Shown: positions 11,515-21,216 of the stretch, in pieces | How the letters are laid out: each line of letters begins with the position of its first letter | How positions within the stretch are numbered: position 1 is the first letter of the stretch | Notes under the pieces: generated by a model | Database searches by the model: none | Told to the model about the DNA's origin: nothing | The model's input: only the letters and a program-made list of their open reading frames with translations | Assembly (NCBI GenBank): GCA_030737875.1 | Contig: CM060918.1 | Span: 883,232,403-883,296,402 of the forward strand | Length of the DNA stretch: 64,000 nt | Direction of reading: 5' to 3' | DNA from: Allium sativum | Taxonomy: Eukaryota; Streptophyta; Magnoliopsida; Asparagales; Amaryllidaceae | Program-made: the position numbers and the translations under genes

Positions 11515-12033
11515 TCTAAGTCAAGAAGAACATATCCTACCAACCAAACAACCATCTACTCAACCATCAAACACTGGCATCCATTGTCCTTAAAACAATT
11601 TCTAATGACGTATGAGCATATGCAAAAAGTGTGTGTATATGTTCCCTATCTAATGTATGAACATATGCAAACCATGATAGTGCCATGCATCCATTATGTA
11701 TGCGAGGGAACCCTATCGACACATACAATATCTACATGAGTGCACAATCATTCACCAAAATGCATCATCCATATGATAACACAATCATTATACATCCATA
11801 AATATAGCTTCCTACACACAATTTTATGCAATATGCAATATGAAGTGATTGAGCCGATCTAGTGCCTAGAGTGTGTGTATATGCATCCACGAGCAACCAC
11901 TAGCAAACACTTGCATCCACTTGCATCCATCATACATAACATGTCTCAAACACATGTTTCAACCATAGGACTATCCTATCTGAAGGTCAAAGGTACTAAC
12001 GAGAGGACATACTAAGGATAAGATAAGTACCAG
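11515..12033 (-). other. Noncoding 3' region of B between pol and PPT
   Basis: No open frame of note. Short recurring strings (TATGAGCATATGCAA, GTGTGTGTATATG, CTTGCATCCA) suggest degenerate repeats. I see no regulatory site beyond the PPT block. Confidence 0.6.
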
Positions 12034-12744
12034 TCAAACGATAAAGGAGAAGTTAAAAGACATACTCTCAAAAAGAAATGGATACAAAGAACGCATCTTC
12101 GCTTCCGTCTCCCAAGTTGCGTTGCTCTCCTCTTCTCCCCATTGCACTTTGACTAGCTGAACCTCTCGATTCCTCAATTTCCTAGTCTCTGACCCAAGGA
12201 TGCGAGTAGGAGCTCGTCGAATAGTCGCATCACGCTCTGCTTCCACTTCTCTAAGCAAACTTGGCTCTACCACCTCTGCGGTCTTATGTAGGCACTTCCT
12301 CCCATGGAATACATCATGTACACCACTAAGTCTGTCGGGCAACTCCACCAATGGAAGATGCTCCTCCCATGTACCTCCAAAATCCAAGATACATAGCCTC
12401 AAAAGGTCTTCTAAAATATGATTCACCCTCTCGGTCTGGCCGTCCGTCTGAGGATGATATGCGGTACTCAAACGCAACTGAGTCCCTACCGCCTTTTGCA
12501 AACTCTTCCAAAACTCTCTAGTGAAGACAGGATCTCGATCACTCACTATACTGGAGGGTACCCGATGCAATCGAACTATCTCTCGAAGATATACAAAAGC
12601 TAGCCATGGAGCAGTCCACTTACTCTTCACAGGTATGAAATGGGTGTTCTTAGTAAGTCTGTCTACCACAACCCAAATTCCTGTATTACTCTTTCTCGAT
12701 CTGGGTAACCTGTCAATAAAATCCAACGAGACGCTGTCCCACTT
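12034..12744 (-). pseudogene. Integrase core joined to chromodomain, internally deleted (B)
   Basis: The - strand frame from 12726 to 12034 begins inside the integrase core and keeps the full triad D2, D63, E99 with D-X60-D-X35-E spacing. After HLPLVE near residue 128 it jumps straight to LPDRLSGVHDVFH, so about 125 residues of the integrase C-terminal part present in A are missing. It ends in a complete-looking chromodomain (LRNREVQLVKVQW, then NATWETEAKMRSLYP). Upstream the frame is closed by a TGA where the family has tryptophan (W to stop, near 12742), next to 12745. The product would be non-functional. Confidence 0.9.
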
Positions 12745-13290
12745 TCATTGCGGAACCTCCAATGGGTGAAGCAACCCACCCGGTTTCTTTCGCTCCGTCT
12801 TCACTCGTTGGCACACCAAGCATCGAGCGACATGCTCGGCCACATCTTTCTTCATACCGGCCCAGAAGAAAGCCCTCTTCATGTCTTGGTACATCTTACC
12901 CCCACCGGGATGAATGGTCATCCTAAAACGGTGTGCGTCATCAAGAATAGCCTTCCTCAAACCCTCGTCCTGCGGTACACAAAGTCTACTGTCTCTACGC
13001 AAGCACCCTCTATCATCTAGGGTGTACCTACTCAAATGGCTGGACAACTCCCCCCTTATGAGCTTCTCTACTAACTCAACCAACTGTGGGTCGCCCCTAT
13101 GTGCTTCTCCAATCCGCCCCAAAAGAGTAGGTCTAACTTCCAAAGAAGCCAGCAAACCGGGTACAAAGTCAACGGAAGGTCTAAAGTCAAACTTAGAAAT
13201 AAACTCTAAGCTCCGTCGTTCAACGAACAATGAACTCAAGGACAACCTTTTTCTACTTAAGGTGTCCGTTACCATGTTACCCTTACTCAT
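12745..13290 (-). pseudogene. RNase H tail and integrase zinc finger (B)
   Basis: The frame of 181 codons starts at GNMVTDTLSRKR, the end of the RNase H/linker region (family motif ADALSRK), and continues into the integrase HHCC finger: H in DDAHRF, H in TIHPG, and CLVCQ for the cysteine pair. It stops at GGLLHPLEVPQ, where A reads straight on into the integrase core. It is in frame with 12034-12744 apart from the nonsense codon. The RNase H catalytic part is absent because sequence upstream has been deleted. Confidence 0.88.
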
Positions 13291-13648
13291 AGGATGTTAA
13301 GGATCCCATCCACTTTTGCTGTCCTAAGACTATGCGCTCGAAGAGTCTCCAACACTTCCCTAAGATGTAGGGCATGCTCTTCTCCACCAGAATATCATCC
13401 AAAATCATCACAACTGTCTCCCACGCAGACCACCCTAGTCGAATTCGGCATCCCCCAAATGCAAGCCCCAAAGGCCTAAACCAATATCAGACAAACACCC
13501 AAGGGATACCTCCTTCGAATTCAGACGACCTACGTGAGACGATACTAGTAAAAATGGCTAAATAATTAAGCCCTTGACCAATTCTGGATGTTCTCGCCAG
13601 TCTCGCTCCAAAACCGTCGTTTATCCTATACTGGCCCTGCTCAGCCTA
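13291..13648 (-). pseudogene. Scrambled reverse transcriptase remnant (B)
   Basis: The - strand shows a DDIL box near 13400 followed, after frame changes, by a stretch like the EEHALHLREVLETLRAH helix of gypsy RT, then an abrupt join to the RNase H tail near 13290. A second RT active-site box (FVDD) lies across the C insertion near 27845, so the RT box is represented twice. This implies rearrangement of B before C inserted. Stops and frameshifts are frequent. Confidence 0.7.
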
Positions 13649-13653
13649 TTGAG
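13649..13653. other. Target-site duplication of C, left copy
   Basis: TTGAG precedes TGTGAAGACCC here and recurs at 27786-27790 directly after the other terminus (TTGTTACA). Confidence 0.97.
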
Positions 13654-13839
13654 TGTGAAGACCCGTAACTTCCCCGTAAAGGAAAGTGTCGGATAGTTCG
13701 AGAACAAACCACAACAGAACGCATACAGAAGAACATTTCACTATATATCACAACAGTGCATCAGATTACAAGAATATACAGAGTATAAAAGAATATTACA
13801 CAGAAATATCCGAGATTTAAATAACATTTAAATACATAG

Positions 13840-14032
13840 CAGCGGAAAGTAATACAATACACAACTAGAATGAGATATGCGGATACAAAGCTTTCCGGAT
13901 ATCGTTCCAGCTGTAAACCAGGATCCTGTGAATATAAATCTGCAAAACCAAAACTACTAGCTGCCCGTGTCAAAATGAGGGCACCCAGAGTTTAGGTTAA
14001 AACAATAAACTCCAGGTCAGTCATGTGACTGG
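13840..14032 (-). promoter_or_regulatory. Conserved 3' LTR module of C (TTTCCGCTG and dyad)
   Basis: CAGCGGAAA (13840-13848) and the dyad CAGTCATGTGACTGG (14018-14032), with CTGCCCGTGTC between, match the order seen in A, D, E and F. The other LTR holds the same block at about 21405-21597. Confidence 0.5.
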
Positions 14033-14869
14033 TGTGAGAACTAAAACAGTTATTAATCTTTATTTTAAATCATTAGGTAAATCAAGGGACCACGCCGTAT
14101 AACACGGAACGGGTTTCCTCCCAAGAATACCAGTGCATAAAACAAACAGCGCAATGCTAAATAAAGAAAAATGAAGCTGTTATAAGACCCAGGTCCCATC
14201 ACACAATGCAACGCAGTCGAGGATAGGGTTTTCCCTTATAACAGCCAAAGAATGCTTGATACGTTTTAAAACAAATCATTTGATACTATTATAAGTGTGT
14301 AAAACAACTTCAAATCATAAGTATCAATCATAGGCGGCATAAGCGCCCCATCCCACTATGTCGCCATATATAGGATTACAATTAAAACCGCAAATGTCAC
14401 ATATTTGGAAATTGGATTTCCGTCTATGAACCGAGGCAAAAGATAGTCCTCAACCGATTCGTGACTCTCTAGCCCGAGCCACAGGTCAGAGCTCGAGTGA
14501 CCTTGGAGCGACAGGGCCGGTCCACCGATGTGGATTAAAATGCCTGAACACTACGTTTCCCCACCCTATGGGGTGTAAGTCTGGTCCGTCAGCCGACCAG
14601 AATGCATCGGCCGAAACCGATATAACCGAGGCGCCTCGCAACAACAACAACCACATAAGTCAAACTCGTCAGGGCGTGTAAAACCACTGACGCCACTTCT
14701 AACTAGAAAGAAACGCAAGTCCTCCCTGAGGTCCGTCTCCCGTTTTTGGTTCATACCTGGTGTGAAACACGCGAGGTAAACGTTACACAAAGCTACGCCA
14801 CAAAGGCCGTGCTTTGATCATCACCACAAGACTTTGCTTTTCAACAGAAGCCTTGATCATTTGCATCTT

Positions 14870-15130
14870 AGCATGCCACACAGGCAAACCATCCTATGCA
14901 ACCGATATCAATCACACAGAATGAAATCCGATGTCAGACACACAGTCCATTTACAAGTCCGTCCTGGGTCTGAACGAAACCGGAGGCACCTAGTACCCCG
15001 CATATCCATCGATCTCCAAGTACGTCTGGACGATCACTAACTGTTTCCATCTTCTTGGGTGTACAGCCCAATCAAGATCATCAGTAATTACCCAAACGAC
15101 GTGAAGACCTCCGGTCTTCGACCATCGTCT
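14870..15130 (+). other. Conserved LTR block with short antisense ORF (C)
   Basis: On the strand opposite to the element, an ATG near 14931 starts MSDTQSIYKSVLGLNETGGT and then meets a TAG. The same ORF start is antisense in A (1844 downward) and D (61617 downward). Translation is doubtful since C breaks it; the DNA conservation is the firmer fact. Confidence 0.5.
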
Positions 15131-16812
15131 TCATCTTCGACTTATCGTCGTATCAGTTACTCAGAATGGGATAAACCCGGTCTTTCCGAATAACTCGCGT
15201 ATATTTTAAATAAGTGTTACACAAACACAACATACGCCTCATTCCAATTCATTAGTCACTAACCGTAAATTAATCAAGAGAATAATTCCCCAAATATTAA
15301 CCCCGAAGGCCGAAACCAACATCAGATCAATATCCAGAAAACCATTCTGCTTGGCTAACCGCCAGTTAGTTTCTAAATTTCACATTCAAATCTAATTAAA
15401 GATTTAACTATCGCCTGGAGCAAAACTGGTGATACTCCATTCTCGATCTTTTCAATCTAATTAAAGATTCATTAAAACTCCACTTAGTTTTAATATGTGA
15501 CTGGGTTAAAGAATCAGTGTCATTTAAAACACGGCTCACGATAAACCCAAAGTCACATCCCATTAATTATCGGGTTAAAGAACAAGTGTTATTTAAAACA
15601 CTGTTCACGATAAACCCAAAAATCAATATCCATTCAATTCCAATTAAATATTATTTAATTGGTACACTTCATTAAATCTAAATAAAAAGATTTAATCTTT
15701 TCTCAACTGGGTTCAAGAACAGTGTTAGTGAAGACACCATTCACGACAAACCCAAATCACATTCATTAATTATCGGGTTAAAGAACAAGTGTTATTTAAA
15801 ACACTGTTCACGATAAACCCAAAAATCAATATCCATTCAATTCCAATTAAATATTATTTAATTGGTACACTTCATTGAATCTAAATAAAAAGATTTAATC
15901 TTTTCTCAACTGGGTTCAAGAACAGTGTTAGTAAAGACACCATTCACGACAAACCCAAATCACATTCGATATTCAATACAAGGCTCTGAATAGAAAATAT
16001 ATCGGCTTATATTCAATATCGAATTCTACGACTAACAAATGTCGTATTGGAAATAACGATATAAATATATATCTTTCAAATTTCCATAACACCACTTGTA
16101 TAATCACGAATTCCAACATCGAAATATTCCGAAGACAATTTCGATTCAAATCCACCCCAATGCAATTATTGGGAATTTTGGTTATTTTCAAAACCCTTTT
16201 TCGAATTCGATTTATTTATTTAAAAATAAATAGAATTATAATTCTAGTTCAAAACTAGTTCAATTCGATAAAAATCTATTTTTATCTTTTCAAATATGGA
16301 GTTTTTTTATCCCAAACTTTCACAAATCATTTCGTATGATTTTACACAAATTATTACTATTTTTAATAATTTTATCAAGGCCCGTACAGTCGATTTCCAT
16401 TAACGGCCACCGAACTGCACTTACAGCGACCTTTTTCGAATTTGATTTGGACGTATCTCCAAATCCAACCGTTAGATTTCAAATTTCTAACATTCATTAG
16501 AAAGCTCTTTTCGATACGAACCCAACGGTTCCGGTTTTAGGAGAATCCGACGGTCGGATCTCCCGTAATGTCCGTTTGAAATAAATGGTCGAAATTCACG
16601 AACTGCCGCGGCGCGGCGCGTTCTATTCAGGCCATTATATTATATATATAATATATATAATATATACTTCGTCGATTTCTATTTAAAACGAATTATATAA
16701 ATAGTTTTAAATTCGTTTCAAAAGCAATTTCAACTTCCTTTTCAATTCAAATCAAAATTGAATTCTTCTTTATAAATTCGTTTCAAAATTCATTTCTATT
16801 CAATTCATATTT

Positions 16813-17105
16813 CAATTCAATTCATTTCGAAATCGTTTTCAATTCAATTCATTTCGAAATCGTTTTCAATTCAATTCATTTCGAAATCGTTTTCAATTCA
16901 ATTCATTTCGAAATCGTTTTCAATTCAATTCATTTCGAAATCGTTTTCAATTCAATTCATTTCGAAATCGTTTTCAATTCAATTCATTTCGAAATCGTTT
17001 TCAATTCAATTCATTTCGAAATCGTTTTCAATTCAATTCATTTCGAAATCGTTTTCAATTCAATTCATTTCGAAATCGTTTTCAAACCAATTCATTTCGA
17101 AATCG
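16813..17105. repeat. 27-bp minisatellite, 11 copies (C 3' LTR)
   Basis: The unit reads CAATTCAATTCATTTCG followed by AAATCGTTTT, 27 bases, nearly invariant except the last unit (CAAACC). The other LTR has 12 copies (24378-24697). The one-unit difference must have arisen after or during the last insertion. Confidence 0.95.
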
Positions 17106-18173
17106 AATAAAATCGATATAAATATCGTTCACGTCAAAATGGCGTCAATCTAATCAACACGGCTTCATATATTCCTTTATTTTCAAATATTCTATTTCAA
17201 ATATTTCTTTTTCAAATATTTCTTTTTTAAACTGGAATGAGGCCCAATCAATTACCATATAAGGTTAATTATATGGATTTTCATACAACACATGTATATA
17301 ATAGCATGGAAAAATAATCAACCATCAACCAAAGTGCACTACTCTGTATAAGCATCAGATATAGATATCCAACGCTTAAAACAGCCTGTCAATCAACCGA
17401 TCGACATATTCAATCAATCGGGATGAGTGAACTTCAAATTTCATCCCAACACCCGTGTGGGGTTTCAAACAATCAAACACTGATTTTAGTTGTGCAGTTG
17501 GGCGATGTGTAAAATTTATCGTCCCAATCAATGTCATTCAAATAAGTGTACATAAACAAACCGTCTGGTTTGTAAATGAATATTTAATTTTATTCACTTC
17601 ACGTTAAAAATTATATTTTTAACGACAAAACATTTTATTTCAACATATGAATTTCTATTCAATTCATTCTTTAAATAAAATGATATTTTTATTTTTCTAA
17701 CATATTTTAGAAAATTTCGGTGGCATAACGGCACGATACTAGAAACGGGACGAGGCCTAGCCTTATCCCCGGTCTAGTGAGGGCCCACGCCATTCACACA
17801 TCAATCATATCAATTTTATTATGCAAACCACAAAATCTGGAGTAAGTGTCTAACCTAGCCTTACTCCTTCGCCTTATAACGGCGCACGTCTAATCCTAAC
17901 CAATTTATCGATTCGATTTTTCACACCACAAACCACATTCAAACCAATATCACAATCAATAACCAAACAGCCAAACAAACAAGTCCATGGTCTGTGGACG
18001 ATTGTGTCGGGTGCTACTAAGCACCGTCTGCATCCTAGTATATATATATAACTAGAAAAATAAATTGAAAGGTGAGAAATTCTCACTTATAGCTATCCTA
18101 GCTCCACGGCTCTTCTTTTGCAGAAGTCTTCGTCGTTTCGCCTTTTTGTCACCTTCGCCCGTATTCTCTACAT

Positions 18174-18303
18174 ATGTAAAAATCGAATTTTTACTTCGCT
18201 TTTCAATATATAAAAATCGAATTTTTATTTCACTATTCGATATATAAAAATCATATTTTTACTTCAAAGTTTGATATATAAAAATCGAATTTTTATTTCA
18301 AAG
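18174..18303. repeat. AAAAATCGAATTTTT palindromic repeats (C 3' LTR)
   Basis: Four units of about 32 bases each carry AAAAAT/ATTTTT arms. They correspond in place and core to the 34-bp arrays in A (35192-35446) and D (57855-58590). The second LTR copy is 25766-25895. Confidence 0.8.
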
Positions 18304-18903
18304 TTTCCGCCTTTTCCATTTCAAAGATCTAATCTTTTCTTTTACTTTTTAAAGTTCAAATCCTTTTACCTTTTAAAAATTCAAATCTTTTACCATTTAA
18401 AAATTCAAATCTTTTTAAACCTTTTAAAAACAAAAATCTTCTTAAACCTCTTAAAAACAAAAATCTTCTTAAACCCCTTTTTTTTTTTTTAAAAAAAAAT
18501 AAAATAAAAAGAATCAGTTTTAAATTTCTTTACAATCACAGAAACTTATTTTTCAAAAATCAAAAATCATATATGCAAAATTCATATTTTTATATTTCTA
18601 TTAATCATATAAAAAATCATATTTTTATATGTTAGAAACCATGCTATTCTTATTTTAAAACCAAATCAGTTTTTATTTTTTACAAAATCTGTTTTTATAA
18701 TTTTACAAAATCAGTTTTTAAATGCTAATAAAAAAAAAATCAAAACAGTTTTAAATTACTAATTAAAAATAAAAACAGTTTTTAAATGCTAATTCAGTTT
18801 TAAAATTCCTAAAAAAAAACAGTTTTAATATTTCAATTAAAAATCAGTTTTTAATTTTCTATATATACAAAAAAAAAACAAATAAATAAATAAAAATCGA
18901 CTT

Positions 18904-19263
18904 ACAGGGGGGGGGCAGTGGCGGACTTCGCTGGAGGGGGGGGGGGGGGCGGTCGGGCGAGAGGGGTAATGGCGAACGGTGGTGAGGAGGAGCGGGCTGG
19001 AGGGCGGTGGCGAGGTGGTGGTCGCGATTACGTTCGGATTTGGGGGGGGGCTGTCGGTTCCTCGATGGAGTGCGGGGAAGGAAGGGGAAACGATGCGGGG
19101 AGGGGAAGAAGAGGAAGAGGCGGCGGCAGCTCTGGGGGGGGCGCGATGTTCGGCGGCGGCTCCGATTTGGGTTAGGTTTCTTTTTTTTTTCTTTTTCAAA
19201 TCGATTTTGAATGCTGAATGAACGGGGGGGGGGGGGCCTGGTTAAGGTAGGAGAGAGATTTCT
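18904..19263 (-). other. GC-rich exon-like island with 5' splice-site-like end (C 3' LTR)
   Basis: In element sense this is a CT-rich, CCGCCG-rich stretch with long C runs, in sharp contrast to its AT-rich surroundings. It ends in CCCCT followed by GTAAGT (GT at 18905-18904 on the - strand) and then T-rich sequence. A and D have an equivalent island at the same relative place, also ending in GTAAAT. Open frames of about 120-180 codons here are low-complexity and vary with homopolymer length, so I do not call a protein. A transcribed 5' leader exon is an inference. Confidence 0.55.
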
Positions 19264-20183
19264 CTTTTTTTTTTTTTTTATCATTTTAATTTCAAAATGT
19301 TGACTTTTACATACGACCTCTAAACGAGGCCCACCGCCTGTCGCCCATAGCGTTTCACCCCCATTCCGAACACAATGGGATATGTACCGCAAGCTGAATC
19401 GACTGTTTGAATCAGTTTCCGTTTAATTTGCATTTAAATCGCTATATTGAATTTTAAACGAACATTTCAAATTACCGGGGGCACATACTAACTAGAAAAA
19501 TTCCTGAAAAATATTTTCTAGCTTCGTATTTACGATACGGTCCTAACAAAACTAGTTTCGTCGAATTCCGATACCGTTGGAAAAATGGCCAATTTCCAGT
19601 CGATTAAAATCAACTGAAATGGTCAAAACACGTTTTCCTATACCACGCTCACATATTGATTCGAAAAATTATGAAATTTGGAATCTAGCAATAACTCGAC
19701 ATCACGGACCCAACAAAACTGGTTTCGTCGAAATCCGAGGTCGTTTGCAAAACGGCTATTTTTAAGGGCCTTATATATATAAAAATATATATAAATTCCA
19801 CAGCGACTATTTCTAATTTTAAACTGGACATATCTTATCATTTCTAAGATGAAATCCCAGTTTGTTAACTTCGTTACAAAGATATAGTTATACAGATTCA
19901 AATATTTCTTGTTCCGTTCAATTCTGACTTATATTGAATTCTGTATATTCATTTGAAATTAGAAATCGAATTTTCGAACTACCGCGCCATTTTCAATTCC
20001 TTTTATAATTATATATAAATATTTATATTCTAACGACGACGCGTATAATATATACGTTCGAATTATATTCAAAATAGATTTCACGTCGATATTATTTAAA
20101 ATAATCTATTTTAAATAATCAAAATTCGCTAAAATTGCCAAAATAAAAATTTCAAACTGGCTCGCATTTTACGGGTTGTTACA

Positions 20184-20218
20184 ATCTCCCCCACTTAAAA
20201 CTTTTCGTCCCCGAAAAG
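20184..20218 (-). other. Polypurine tract and hairpin of C
   Basis: On the - strand AAGTGGGGGAGATT adjoins the LTR start. The preceding CTTTTCG and CGAAAAG (20201-20218) pair around GGGA. This is nearly identical to A's PPT block at 33538-33570. Confidence 0.9.
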
Positions 20219-20856
20219 GAACAAAGTCGAAAGTGGTTTGATTAATCAACTCTACGCTCGATCAGGCTTCCATTCTCCAACTCTTTAGTTTCTGAGAATT
20301 TTCAAAATTTCAAAAATTTGGCTAACACCCTAAATTTTCGAAAAATTTCGCCATAACCTCCCCTGCACCGGGAGCATCGGGGAATTTCAAATAGCTTCCC
20401 CGGTCCTTCAGATCTCAAAAAGAAAAAGAAAAAGCCAAGCGGCTAGCCAATAGGCTCACAAAATCATCATCACCCAAACAAAACAGGAAATTATGTAGTA
20501 AACATGTACCTATTTGTCGGGCAAACAAATTTTATTCTCTGGCTCTAGCCTCCTTGCTATGACCTGTTCAATATAAGTGCAAGTATATGCAAGCAAACGC
20601 AACCAATTCTCAATATAAGTCAATATATGATTCAATCAGGCTAATTGGTTAAAAATTATCAAACAATTTAACAAACAACACAAACATCAATCAATTAGTG
20701 AATTTAACGTTTCAAATTCATAATTTGATATATATACAAAAATCATGTTTTTGATGCCAAATCACAACAAATAAATCTATCTATATAAGTTTTGGTTCTC
20801 ACACCAGTCTAATGGAAATATATAGATATCACACCTTCGACACTCGAATATAAATG

Positions 20857-20880
20857 CTGATGATGATGCACCATCATCAA
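20857..20880 (-). promoter_or_regulatory. GATGATG leader hairpin of C
   Basis: In element sense TTGATGATG pairs with CATCATCAG around GTGCAT (9 bp including one U-G pair). D and F hold the same hairpin with compensating changes. The role is unknown. Confidence 0.65.
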
Positions 20881-21076
20881 TATCACCTTCGGACGACTAG
20901 AGTGTGATGCTATATCTATCCAATATATTAAAATTCCAAATACACGTGGATCAGACGTATACGCAAAATATTTATATACTGGACTGTCCATATCAATATA
21001 AGTAAATAATCAAATACGAATAATTGATTTAAATTTTCAAAACAAAATTGTTTTATTTTAAAAATAAACTCTTCAC

Positions 21077-21154
21077 ACTCGTTCTAGGATACTACTGATC
21101 CCATCTCTAACGAGTCATTCTAATTGGATATTACTAATCCAATATCTGATGAAT
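21077..21154 (-). promoter_or_regulatory. Two leader stem-loop modules of C
   Basis: In element sense the PBS-proximal module (21154-21117) pairs TTGGAT with ATCCAA around TAGTAAT, with outer ATTC/GAAT. The distal one (21115-21077) pairs TGGGAT with ATCCTA (one G-U pair) around CAGTAGT, with outer ACTC/GAGT. Geometry matches A's modules to the base, apart from a 3-nt side in the first. Confidence 0.7.
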
Positions 21155-21199
21155 TCTTTCGTATGGTTCTAATGTGCCTTGTTCTCTGAGCTTTGTAAA

Positions 21200-21216
21200 C
21201 CAAAGCTCTGATACCA
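21200..21216 (-). other. Primer binding site of C
   Basis: On the - strand TGGTATCAGAGCTTTGG lies two bases from the LTR end. It is a perfect match to the plant initiator-methionine tRNA primer pattern. Confidence 0.93.

Larger units (their letters stand above)
13654..20183 (-). repeat. Element C 3' LTR
   Basis: Boundaries are TGTGAAGACCCGT and ACGGGTTGTTACA in + coordinates, an imperfect inverted repeat. Going from the 5' end of the LTR (right side) it holds: AT-rich start, pyrimidine-rich GC island with splice-donor-like site, AAAAATCGAATTTTT repeats, a 27-bp minisatellite, a pair of segments repeating the string GTTCACGATAAACCC, the block conserved with A and D, the dyad and the TTTCCGCTG motif. 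No long coding region is believable. Confidence 0.96.

Noticed and set aside
18859..19392. Open frame of 177 codons in the C LTR (and 182 codons at 26446-26994)
   Set aside because: It is low-complexity (poly-K, poly-P) and its frame depends on homopolymer lengths that differ between the two LTR copies. Islands in A and D encode nothing similar.
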